This document shows, one piece after another, positions 56,601-63,914 of a DNA stretch of 64,000 nucleotides. The stretch is from Moritella dasanensis ArB 0140 (GTDB taxonomy: Bacteria; Pseudomonadota; Gammaproteobacteria; Enterobacterales; Moritellaceae), in contig NZ_AKXQ01000001.1 in the NCBI RefSeq assembly GCF_000276805.1, forward strand, positions 186,001-250,000, read 5' to 3'. The position numbers and the translations under genes are program-made. A model generated the notes under the pieces. It was not told the origin of the DNA, did no database searches, and saw only the letters and a list, made by a program, of their open reading frames with translations. Positions within the stretch are counted from its first letter, which is position 1. Each line of letters begins with the position of its first letter.

Positions 56601-56641
56601 TTGATTTAGATCAATTTTTTAGTTTTCCAATACGCTAGTAT
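56601..56641 (+). promoter_or_regulatory. FNR-type box and -10 for the DUF1538 operon
   Basis: TTGATTTAGATCAA at 56601-56614 is an exact TTGAT-N4-ATCAA site. A TAGTAT -10 box at 56636-56641 puts the start of transcription near 56648, so the box is centred at about -40.5, the class II activation position of FNR. The ATG at 56670 then has a leader of about 21 bases. Confidence 0.72.
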
Positions 56642-56669
56642 CCGCGTGATTAATCTAATCAAGGAGGCT

Positions 56670-57410
56670 ATGTTGGTTAACACGTTTAAAACCCTACTTA
56701 AATTTATGTTGGGCAGTATCAGGGATCTTGCTCCCATCATTGTTGTGATCTTATTCTTTCAGTTAGTGGTTATTCAACAACCGCTACCGAACGTCGGCCA
56801 ACTGCTTATTGGCGTACTGTTTGTATTGTTAGGACTCACCTTCTTTATCCATGGCCTTGAACAGGGCTTATTTCCTATTGGCGAATCAATGGCGCATGCG
56901 TTTGCGCGTAAAGGTAGCGTTGGCTGGTTATTGATTTTTGCATTCTGTCTGGGTTTTGGGACTACAGTGGCTGAACCGGCATTAATCGCAGTTGCTGCAG
57001 AAGCGGCGAGAGTGGCTGCTAGTGGTGATCTTATCGGTACAACCCAAGTTGCTATGGATGATTATGCCCAAGGCTTAAGAATGAGTGTGGCCTTGAGTGT
57101 CGGTATTGCGATTGCTGTGGGTGTACTGCGTATTATTAAAGGCTGGCCACTACAGTGGTTCATTATTGGCGGTTATGTGCTGGTGATGATCATGACTATG
57201 TTTGCGCCGCCTGAAATTATTGGTATTGCTTATGATTCCGGCGGTGTCACAACATCGACGATTACAGTACCACTGGTCACGGCATTGGGTGTTGGTCTTG
57301 CTTCGTCTATTAAAGGTAGAAACCCGATGATTGATGGCTTTGGTCTTATCGCGTTAGCGTCGCTTAATCCAATGATCTTTGTAATGGCTTATGGCATGGT
57401 GATGCTATGA
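56670..57410 (+). CDS. DUF1538-family membrane protein, first subunit (UmpA-like)
   Basis: This protein of about 246 residues has six or more helices and the family motifs [37 protein letters not shown] and [16 protein letters not shown] two-gene DUF1538 system from Halomonas was, as I recall, reported to act as a sodium/proton antiporter (UmpAB). The ATG at 56670 lies very close to AAGGAGG, and the TTG at 56673 has a better five-base spacing; the upstream GTG at 56646 would start before the predicted transcript. It overlaps the next gene by four bases. Confidence 0.85.
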   Translation: MLVNTFKTLLKFMLGSIRDLAPIIVVILFFQLVVIQQPLPNVGQLLIGVLFVLLGLTFFIHGLEQGLFPIGESMAHAFARKGSVGWLLIFAFCLGFGTTVAEPALIAVAAEAARVAASGDLIGTTQVAMDDYAQGLRMSVALSVGIAIAVGVLRIIKGWPLQWFIIGGYVLVMIMTMFAPPEIIGIAYDSGGVTTSTITVPLVTALGVGLASSIKGRNPMIDGFGLIALASLNPMIFVMAYGMVML

Positions 57411-58216
57411 CCTTTATCGAAATGTTAAGTCAGATTGGTTCGACGATTGCGACCACGTTTCATGATGTGTTGCCGATTGCGGCGATATTATTTGGTTTTC
57501 AGTTTGCTGTTATTCGTAAACCCTTGCCGAATCTAGGCCGTGTGCTCATGGGTTTCTTATGGGTATTGATTGGTTTATCGCTGTTTTTGATTGGTCTAGA
57601 GTGGGCGTTATTTCCACTTGGACGCTTGATGGCGCAACAACTCACAGATCCGGCTTTTCTAGCCAGTGTGAACAATGTCGACGTTGTTACTGAAGGCATA
57701 CACGAACTGGTTTGGACTGATTATTACTGGGTTTATTTATTCGCATTCTTTATTGGTTTTGCTACTACGATTGCGGAACCGTCTTTGATTGCAGTGGCGA
57801 TTAAAGCCAATGAAGTTTCAGGTGGCGCGATTGGTGTTTGGGGTTTACGTTTATCTGTTGCCTTGGGTGTGGCGATTGGTATCTCGCTTGGTTGCTACCG
57901 TATTGTTGTTGGCGACCCGATCCATTGGTACATCATGGCCGGTTATGTGGTCGTGGTTGCGCAAACATTAGTCGCACCAAAATTAATTATCCCCTTAGCG
58001 TATGACTCGGGCGGTGTCACAACATCGACGGTAACAGTACCGTTAGTGGCCGCGCTCGGATTAGGTTTAGCGGAAACGGTGCCGGGACGTAACCCGATCA
58101 TCGATGGCTTTGGTCTTATTGCTTTTGCAAGCTTGTTCCCGATCATGTCGGTGATGGCGTATGCACAAATATCGCAGTGGATCAGTACGCGTGACAAGAA
58201 AGCCACGACAAGTTAG
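57407..58216 (+). CDS. DUF1538-family membrane protein, second subunit (UmpB-like)
   Basis: The 269-residue paralogue of the previous protein has the same motifs in the same order ([51 protein letters not shown]). The ATGA overlap with the first gene and their likeness suggest a heteromeric membrane complex. The pair is followed by PII-like and CBS genes, so transport is probably gated by a nucleotide signal. Confidence 0.86.
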   Translation: MTFIEMLSQIGSTIATTFHDVLPIAAILFGFQFAVIRKPLPNLGRVLMGFLWVLIGLSLFLIGLEWALFPLGRLMAQQLTDPAFLASVNNVDVVTEGIHELVWTDYYWVYLFAFFIGFATTIAEPSLIAVAIKANEVSGGAIGVWGLRLSVALGVAIGISLGCYRIVVGDPIHWYIMAGYVVVVAQTLVAPKLIIPLAYDSGGVTTSTVTVPLVAALGLGLAETVPGRNPIIDGFGLIAFASLFPIMSVMAYAQISQWISTRDKKATTS

Positions 58217-58270
58217 TTCGCGGATATTTACGTGTTATTACTGTTGCTTTACAAGCGCAGTTATTTTTAT

Positions 58271-58339
58271 AAGAACCGTTTCTATTACAAGCACTGTTTC
58301 TATTTCAAGAACAGTCCTATTACAAGAACAAGCACAGTC
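58271..58339. repeat. Imperfect 17-18-bp tandem repeat
   Basis: Three units of AAGAACCGTTTCTATTAC type (18, 18 and 17 bases) and a partial fourth lie between the second DUF1538 gene and the PII-like gene. They are transcribed within the operon. Confidence 0.65.
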
Positions 58340-58365
58340 AAAATTATGAATTGTTGGAGAATAAA

Positions 58366-58716
58366 ATGCATTTTAAATTAATCGTCGCATTTGTAGATGC
58401 TGGTCTTACTGACGGGATCATGGATGCTGCACGTAGTGCGGGTGCGACAGGCGCCACTATTATTAATAACGCCAGAGGTGAAGGCCTTAAGCAATCGAAA
58501 ACCTTCTTTGGTTTAACGCTAGAAACACAGCGCGATGTTTTATTGTTTATTGTTGAAGAACATTTAAGTCGACATATTTTAGAAGAAATTAATAAAGTCG
58601 GTGAGTTTGATGGGAAACCTGGTTCAGGTATTGCGGTACAAATCGACGTTGAAGATGCGGTCGGTGTGAATCATCAAATTAGTCAATTAAGCAAAACTGT
58701 GGAGAACGAACTGTGA
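58366..58716 (+). CDS. PII-like signalling protein of the DUF1538 operon
   Basis: The 116-residue protein has the ferredoxin-like PII layout: MHFKLIVAFVDAGLTDGIMDAAR at the start and the GKPGSGIAVQIDVEDAVGV end that matches the GKxGDGKIFV strand of GlnB. The T-loop is short and lacks the uridylylation Tyr, so it is not a GlnB/GlnK and would not be uridylylated. It probably binds an adenine nucleotide and controls the membrane pair. GGAGA precedes the ATG at 58366. It overlaps the CBS gene by four bases. Confidence 0.8.
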   Translation: MHFKLIVAFVDAGLTDGIMDAARSAGATGATIINNARGEGLKQSKTFFGLTLETQRDVLLFIVEEHLSRHILEEINKVGEFDGKPGSGIAVQIDVEDAVGVNHQISQLSKTVENEL

Positions 58717-59108
58717 CCAAAAATCCAATTAAAGCCAATGCTGTTATGACCCAAAATTATATTTGTATGGACGGTATGCAGACCATTCGTGAAGCGATTG
58801 ATGCCATGAAAAAGCATGATTCTAAAGTGATCATTGTGAATAAGCGTGATCAACATGATGCTTACGGTATTTTGGTATTATCCGATATTGCCAAGCAAGT
58901 CTTAGCCAAAGATCGTTCACCCGATCGCGTTAACATTTATGAAGTCATGGCGAAGCCAATTGTGTCAGTACCGCCAGAAATGGATATTCGTTATTGTGCC
59001 CGTTTATTTGAGCGCTTTGGGTTATCTAATGCACCAGTGATTGAAAATGAAGATATTCTTGGTCTGATTGGTTATAAAGAATTGGTTTTACACGAATTAG
59101 ATAAGTAG
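58713..59108 (+). CDS. CBS-domain pair protein
   Basis: The 131-residue protein consists of two CBS motifs (KANAVMTQNYICMDGMQTIREAI and MAKPIVSVPPEMDIRYCARLF, ending VIENEDILGLIGYKELVL) and nothing else. Such pairs bind AMP, ATP or SAM. It starts with a GTG within the stop of the PII-like gene (GTGA overlap), with GGAG eight bases upstream. With the PII-like protein it would give the DUF1538 pair two nucleotide-responsive regulators. Confidence 0.88.
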   Translation: MTKNPIKANAVMTQNYICMDGMQTIREAIDAMKKHDSKVIIVNKRDQHDAYGILVLSDIAKQVLAKDRSPDRVNIYEVMAKPIVSVPPEMDIRYCARLFERFGLSNAPVIENEDILGLIGYKELVLHELDK

Positions 59109-59166
59109 ATAAAGAGGGACGTAGGTAATAGCGAGATAAGCTATTTTAATATTTATGTCAGATACA

Positions 59167-59216
59167 AAAATGGCGGCTATGTTCTATTGTAATAATAGAG
59201 ACGTAGCCGCCATTTT
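59167..59216. terminator. Bidirectional terminator between the CBS and NSS genes
   Basis: Outer arms AAAATGGCGGCT / AGCCGCCATTTT enclose an inner stem (TCTATT / AATAGA). A and T runs on both sides fit termination of both convergent genes. Confidence 0.88.
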
Positions 59217-59278
59217 GTTATTTAAATACCGGTTTAAATTCTAGCAATATTTGTTCTGCTGTTGCTCAGATACAAGCG

Positions 59279-59320
59279 CTAAGATGCCAGAACTAAGATG
59301 CAAGTACTAGGATGATCAGC
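59279..59320. repeat. 14-bp tandem repeat at the NSS gene end
   Basis: Three consecutive units, CTAAGATGCCAGAA, CTAAGATGCAAGTA and the looser CTAGGATGATCAGC, span the stop codon of the transporter gene; the stop itself (59293-59295) lies in the second unit. The array may have replaced part of the original gene end. Confidence 0.6.
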
Positions 59321-60627
59321 ACCGGGCATACAACACGTACATACCAAGGCCATATTTTCCAGAATAAACCATCTTCTAGTTCAGGGTTACCTTGTTTGAT
59401 CTCGGTAAGCAGTTGATCACGACGCCATACCCAACCCACAAGTAATGCAAACAGTAGCGAAAGAATCGGCTGTGCATACACTGTTGTTGCTGTGATCACT
59501 AAGCCGAATAGATCCGCGAAGTTGAAGATAATAATTGTTGAAACTAGCGTGATAATACCGCCAATCCACCAAACTACGGTACTACGGTCTTTATTCAATT
59601 CTTCGGTTGCACATGATACCGGTACTTCTAACATGGCAATTGATGATGTTAGGGCAGCAATAAGCATTAACAAGAAGAATAGGATGCTGATAACAATACC
59701 CATAGCGCCCATACTATCGAACATTGCTGGCAGTACCGTGAACACTAATGTATCTGAACTGAGTAGTGCACCGGCTGCGTCGTAAATTTCCACACCGTTT
59801 TTCTGTGCCACAAACATGGCTGGTAAAATCAGTAGACCAGCACCAAATGCAACACCAGTATCAAGCAAGGCAACGTATGCCGCTGTTTGTGGAATGTTAG
59901 TCTCTTTGCTTAAGTATGAACCGTATACCATCATGGCACACACGCCCAATGATAATGAGAAGAACGCTTGTCCCATCGCACTGATCACTAAGTCTGAACT
60001 TAGGTGTGAAAAGTCGGGGATAAGGTACATTTCAAGCCCTTCAGACGCGCCGTCTAACGTTAAGATATACGCTGTCATCAAACCAAATAAGATGAACAGG
60101 ATAGGCATTAAACGTGAAGACCAGCGCTCGATACCGTCAGTCACACCACTTCTTACCACGCGAACGGTCATGACCATAAAGATAATCATCATGACTAAGT
60201 TACGTTCGGTAGTGAATGCATTCACCCATTCAGCTGCCGAATCTAGTCCAACAAGCGTAAAGAAGGGTGACAGTAATGAACCTAACAACCAACCTGCTAC
60301 AATCGCGTAGAAGCTTAAGATCATTGATACCGCAATCATGCCTGCAATACCGAGGCCTGTTGCGGCCATTTTTTGTTTAGGCCAGATTGATTTGATTGAT
60401 TTGATTGGGTTTGCTTGACCATGACGGCCAATCGTTAACTCGGCTACTAATAATGGATACGCGAGAACAAATACCATTAACAAATAAACAAGTAAAAATA
60501 CAGCGCCACCATTACTGGCTGCTTGCGTTGGAAAACCCCATATATTACCGACGCCTACAGCAGAACCTGCGGCGGCCATGATGAAGCCAAAACGAGACGA
60601 AAATTGTGCTCTTGAACCTGTTGCCAT
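59293..60627 (-). CDS. Neurotransmitter:sodium symporter-family transporter
   Basis: The 444-residue inner-membrane protein has about eleven to twelve helices and the TM1 sodium-site motif GSAVGVGNIWGFP, then a broken-helix segment, AYPLLVAELTIGRHG and SLSLGVCAMMVYGSYL. It imports an amino acid or related solute with sodium; bacterial homologues include MhsT and TnaT-like carriers. The substrate is not clear from sequence. Confidence 0.93.
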   Translation of the reverse strand: MATGSRAQFSSRFGFIMAAAGSAVGVGNIWGFPTQAASNGGAVFLLVYLLMVFVLAYPLLVAELTIGRHGQANPIKSIKSIWPKQKMAATGLGIAGMIAVSMILSFYAIVAGWLLGSLLSPFFTLVGLDSAAEWVNAFTTERNLVMMIIFMVMTVRVVRSGVTDGIERWSSRLMPILFILFGLMTAYILTLDGASEGLEMYLIPDFSHLSSDLVISAMGQAFFSLSLGVCAMMVYGSYLSKETNIPQTAAYVALLDTGVAFGAGLLILPAMFVAQKNGVEIYDAAGALLSSDTLVFTVLPAMFDSMGAMGIVISILFFLLMLIAALTSSIAMLEVPVSCATEELNKDRSTVVWWIGGIITLVSTIIIFNFADLFGLVITATTVYAQPILSLLFALLVGWVWRRDQLLTEIKQGNPELEDGLFWKIWPWYVRVVCPVLIILVLAS

Positions 60628-60980
60628 TATTTATTCCAACGTATTTCTTGCCGAGTTAGTGAATTATTTTATTCAGTATATGGAAGCGCCACAATTGATT
60701 GTAAACAAATCTATACACCTAGTTAAAATTAGATTTAAATTAGATTGATGACAAGTAGACCAGTTTTACCGTAACATTAAAAGCCCGGAGGGCATATATT
60801 TTATTTTATGACCCTTTGTTAGTTTATAATTTAATCTATTCGTTAATATTCAGCTTATCTGACGTATTTAAATCTTTATACTCAATATATAAAACTGCAG
60901 TTGTGGGCCGTGTTATTATCTCTGTTCCTACTCTCATTCTCTAACCAGTTGCACTTATTATGCTACTCCAGTGATAACCT
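60628..60980. other. Divergent AT-rich intergenic region
   Basis: This 353-bp gap separates the NSS transporter and rarD and must carry both promoters. I see only a small GCCC-GGA-GGGC hairpin at 60783-60793 and no gene or clear operator. Confidence 0.4.
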
Positions 60981-61904
60981 ATGACTTTCTTCAAATCTAA
61001 TAGTAAAACGTTCAATTTTTCCCCGCACCAGAAGGGATTAATGGCGTCAATAATAGCGTCTTGTTTATTTGCATTGATGCCCCTGTATGTCCAGTTTCAA
61101 CCTGATTGGCCAGATACAGCGGTTGCCGGTGGCGCTGGTCATTGGCTAACCGGGCAAAGGATTTTGTGGAGTTCCATCATTATGCTATTGGGTTTAACCC
61201 TCGTTGGGCGGATCTCAAAGTTGTGGGAACAATTAAAGCAATGGCGATTATGGCCTCGATTTTTACTCTCTGCCTGTTTAATTGCACCGCAGTTTTGGCT
61301 ATTTATCTGGGCGCCGCTACAGGGTGAAATACTTTCTGTGGCATTAGGCTATTTTGCGCTACCGCTGACGCTGGTTGCGGTTGGTTATTTTGTCTATGGT
61401 GAGACATTAACGCGTGTACAGTTAATTGCATGCATCATTGCTGCTTGTGGTGTTGTGTATGCCTATGTCATTGCCGATGGCATCTCTTGGATTGTATTTT
61501 TGGTTGCTTTAGGGTATCCGCTGTACTTTATGAATCGCCGACGTTATCCAATGGCGAGTGATCTGGTATTCACCTTAGACAACCTTTTTTTACTACCGCT
61601 CGCACTGCTTGGCATGCTCTATTTACAACCCTTTAGTGATTGGCAACAAATCGAAATATCGTCTTGGGCTTATTACCTAGGACTCGGGCTCACTGGCACA
61701 CTGCCGATGTTATTATTTTTATACGCCTCACAAATGCTGCCGCTTAGCTTGTTTGGCTTATTGACGTATTTAGAGCCGACATTGGTTTTTTGTGTGGGTT
61801 TATTACTTGGTGAGCGTGTTGAGCTAATCCAATGGCCAATCTATGGGGCGATTATGCTTGCGTTGGTATTGATCGCTGTCGATAGTTATAAACGACGCGG
61901 TTAG
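60981..61904 (+). CDS. rarD: RarD-family EamA transporter
   Basis: The 307-residue protein has ten helices and the RarD marks GLMASIIASCLFALMPLYVQF, RILWSSIIMLLG, NRRRYPMASDLVFTLDNLFLLPLALLG and LTYLEPTLVFCVGLLLGE. RarD belongs to the drug/metabolite transporter superfamily; its natural substrate is unknown. The ribosome-binding site is weak. It is the last ordinary chromosomal gene before the cassette array. Confidence 0.88.
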   Translation: MTFFKSNSKTFNFSPHQKGLMASIIASCLFALMPLYVQFQPDWPDTAVAGGAGHWLTGQRILWSSIIMLLGLTLVGRISKLWEQLKQWRLWPRFLLSACLIAPQFWLFIWAPLQGEILSVALGYFALPLTLVAVGYFVYGETLTRVQLIACIIAACGVVYAYVIADGISWIVFLVALGYPLYFMNRRRYPMASDLVFTLDNLFLLPLALLGMLYLQPFSDWQQIEISSWAYYLGLGLTGTLPMLLFLYASQMLPLSLFGLLTYLEPTLVFCVGLLLGERVELIQWPIYGAIMLALVLIAVDSYKRRG

Positions 61905-61917
61905 TAGTATTGGGAAT

Positions 61918-62042
61918 GATGGATAGACACGGCTTAGAGCGGTGAGTTGGAGCGATAACACTAAGCCATTGATGGACAAGAGTGGCTTAGTGTTTAAACT
62001 TTAAAGAATACGATTCGCATTACAGAAGTATGTCTAGATTGA
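61918..62042. repeat. Copy 1 of a twin-hairpin element beside attC1
   Basis: It contains one half hairpin (GGCTTAG at 61931), a full CTAAGCC...GGCTTAG hairpin at 61961-61990 and a tail with TTCGCATTAC and TTGAGATTAA. It aligns with 63059-63196, which abuts attC3 in the same way. No gene is seen in it. Confidence 0.7.
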
Positions 62043-62094
62043 GATTAACGCCTGCCAACAATAAGCGGTGTAGAATTACATGCCCTTGTTAAGT
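62043..62094 (-). repeat. attC1, recombination site of the HAD cassette
   Basis: On the minus strand it begins with ACTTAAC (a perfect RYYYAAC core that contains the gene's stop codon TAA), and ends with GGC-GTTAATC (GTTRRRY core with one deviation). It has CCGCTTA near the right end, like the right-hand simple site of integron attC elements. It is only 52 bp long, short for attC. Confidence 0.68.
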
Positions 62095-62715
62095 GATTGC
62101 ATCCGAAAGTTCTCGCATATGCTTGATAGTGTACAAAGATGAAATTGTGCTATGTATATTGTTAGGATCATACAATATTGGACGCATACCCGCTGCCTTT
62201 GCTGCTGATATACCTACCGGGCTATCTTCAACCACTGCACATTCATTGGGTTGGAAACCCATTTCTTTTGCTGCGTGTAAAAATATACCGGGGTCAGGTT
62301 TCCAAGAACCAACTTCATACGAACTATAAATATTTTCATTAAAGTACTCGCTTAGTTCAGTAATGGACAACGCTTTTTTAATTTTCTCAAGTGGGCCGCT
62401 AGATGCCACACATTTAGGCAACATGACTTCCTTCAATGCTTTGTCCACTCCTTCACACGGTCTTAATTCTTTTTCAAAGAGTTCATCAACAAGTTTTCGA
62501 TAAGACGTTACGAAATTATCTTTTAATTTAATCTGGTGTTCTGATTCTATATCCTGAAGGATTGTAGCTAATTCACCACCACGATACTTTTCCATCATTT
62601 CAGTAGCAGAAGATTCTATGCCGTAATCTTTAAGCATGATTTGAAGGCCAAAATTACAGAGATACTCACTGTCTACTAATGTTCCATCGCAGTCAAAAAT
62701 TATACATTTGATCAT
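62089..62715 (-). CDS. HAD-family phosphatase (YieH / beta-phosphoglucomutase-like) in a cassette
   Basis: The 208-residue protein has HAD motif I IIFDCDGTLVDSE, a helical cap, motif II VASSG, and motif III/IV with GSWKPDPGIFLHAAKEMG and VVEDSPVGISAAKAAGM. It resembles the 6-phosphogluconate phosphatase YieH and the beta-phosphoglucomutase group; the substrate is unknown. I use the ATG at 62715, eight bases after the attC2 core GTTAAGT; a GTG at 62724 would overlap that core. The stop codon is inside attC1. It is a typical cassette gene with no promoter of its own visible. Confidence 0.85.
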   Translation of the reverse strand: MIKCIIFDCDGTLVDSEYLCNFGLQIMLKDYGIESSATEMMEKYRGGELATILQDIESEHQIKLKDNFVTSYRKLVDELFEKELRPCEGVDKALKEVMLPKCVASSGPLEKIKKALSITELSEYFNENIYSSYEVGSWKPDPGIFLHAAKEMGFQPNECAVVEDSPVGISAAKAAGMRPILYDPNNIHSTISSLYTIKHMRELSDAIT

Positions 62716-62722
62716 ATTTACC

Positions 62723-62825
62723 ACTTAACGTCCACATTAAGCGGACTAAAATTGTTGGCTATAATGTGGATCGAAGCGAAACTAAGCCAAGTGTTTTAGT
62801 TCCACTTATAAGACGGTTGTTAACT
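62723..62825 (-). repeat. attC2, canonical integron recombination site
   Basis: On the minus strand the left arm (GTTAACAACCGTC...AAGTGGAAC) and right arm (GTCCGCTTAA...GGACGTTAAGT) pair in a long imperfect stem, including AAGTGGAACTAAAAC opposite its near-complement with one unpaired base, as in attC hairpins with extrahelical bases. The right core GTTAAGT is a perfect GTTRRRY. The 103-bp length is normal for attC. Confidence 0.82.
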
Positions 62826-63196
62826 GTTATTAGTGGGATTTAGTAACCATAATTAAAATAAGATACACATTATAACCATATGATTCAATTGTTTAATTAA
62901 AATCGTATTGATTCTTAAACGTTATGTGAGACGAGTAACTTTAGCATTTTTCACATGAGCGTCCAAGTAATGCAAATTCTAATCACGGAGACTCGTGTTT
63001 TCATTGATACACAATGAGGGAAATTCGGCTTAACGTTATTCCTGAGAGAGTAACTGCCCTAAGCCACTTCTGGGCAGTTTGGCTTAGATCACCACAGGTT
63101 TAGAGCGATCCCCCTAAGCCATCTATGGACAGGAATGGCTTAGAGATGATGCTTCACAGAGGGCGTTTCGCATTACCAAAAGTATAGCGAAGTTGA
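62826..63196. other. Cassette segment without a visible gene
   Basis: About 370 bp between attC2 and attC3 hold no open frame of 60 codons on either strand. The left part is AT-rich. The right part (63059-63196) holds copy 2 of the twin-hairpin element. It may be a non-coding cassette with an RNA or promoter, or a decayed cassette. Confidence 0.6.
63059..63196. repeat. Copy 2 of the twin-hairpin element, in the gene-less cassette
   Basis: Two CTAAGCC...GGCTTAG hairpins (63059-63087 and 63114-63143) are joined by a TTTAGAGCGAT linker and followed by TTTCGCATTAC and GAAGTTGA, then attC3. It matches 61918-62042 in order and spacing. Confidence 0.72.
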
Positions 63197-63276
63197 GATG
63201 AATGCCCACTTAAGCGGACAAAACTGTTGGCTATAATTGTGTAGAGGAGCGAATTTCGTTTAAGCGCTTGCTATAA
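63197..63276 (-). repeat. attC3, degenerate integron site
   Basis: On the minus strand it starts TTATAGC, which holds the stop codon TAG of the next gene, continues AAGCGCTTAAACG, and ends CCGCTTAAGTGGGC-ATTCATC. The right core has ATT instead of GTT and the left core has AGC instead of AAC, so both crossover motifs look mutated. The inner arms still pair. Confidence 0.68.
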
Positions 63277-63792
63277 AACGTTCGACTTGCTTTGAAAACA
63301 ATCGGAATACGATTTAAATGATTGATACACTTCTTTTGTTAAAGCAGGTTGACCAGAAAGAATAGAGCCAAGAATCGCGACCATTCCATTTACACCATTC
63401 GATGCTTTTAAAGCTTGTACAAGTATTTCGAGAGGATATCCTTTACTATGTCGATCAATTGCATGTAGACCGCCATGAACATAGCCACTTAAAGGTTTCC
63501 AAGAATATTGCTTAAATTCAAGTATTGGATCAATAGCATTTTTAGGTGCTTTTACTTCAAGCCGTTTAATCATTTCGGTTAACATAGGTAAATGATCAGC
63601 TCTTTTTTGATTTTCCTCATTTAACTCAGCAGTTAACTTTCCCACCGCCGTGTCAGTAGCAGCATAGAGAACCCACATTCCACGAACCAAACATTCGAAT
63701 TGAAGCCTCAGTAACCCTATTGCCGATGTGAAATTTCGAGAAGCTAGAAGAATTTTAAAACTTTCAGCGTGTTCCAAGGCAACACTGCACAT
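63271..63792 (-). CDS. DUF6988-like cassette protein of unknown function
   Basis: The 173-residue reading from the ATG at 63792 has SAIGLLRLQFECLVRGMWVLYAA and YVHGGLHAIDRHSKGYP, which resemble the DUF6988/DUF5677 group of helical proteins. The same frame stays open upstream to a TAG at 63927 and reads DKLLIRSAEFESYVLNVLS and HPVYDKSERIKVSK, which looks like the missing N-terminus of this family, yet it holds no ATG, GTG or TTG. An AGGGG lies just before ATC codons at 63900 and 63897. The true start may be non-canonical or mutated. The stop codon is in attC3. Confidence 0.7.
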   Translation of the reverse strand: MCSVALEHAESFKILLASRNFTSAIGLLRLQFECLVRGMWVLYAATDTAVGKLTAELNEENQKRADHLPMLTEMIKRLEVKAPKNAIDPILEFKQYSWKPLSGYVHGGLHAIDRHSKGYPLEILVQALKASNGVNGMVAILGSILSGQPALTKEVYQSFKSYSDCFQSKSNVL

Positions 63793-63914
63793 TATTTTGC
63801 TTACTTTAATTCGTTCTGACTTATCATAAACAGGGTGGCTTAGAACATTAAGAACATAGCTTTCAAATTCTGCAGATCTAATTAGTAATTTATCGATGAT
63901 AACAACCCCTAGTT

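Noticed and set aside
56601-56614. CRP site instead of FNR
   Set aside because: The arms read TTGAT/ATCAA, not TGTGA/TCACA, so FNR fits better.
59816-60310. 164-codon frame on the plus strand
   Set aside because: It lies antisense within the NSS transporter gene, whose motifs are clear; no family likeness and no ribosome-binding site.
61961-63143. REP/BIME or MITE elements
   Set aside because: The copies sit beside attC sites and share flanking sequence; there are no target duplications or terminal inverted repeats of a MITE.
62089-63792. Genomic island of phage origin
   Set aside because: No integrase, tRNA attachment site, or phage gene; attC-like sites explain the structure better.
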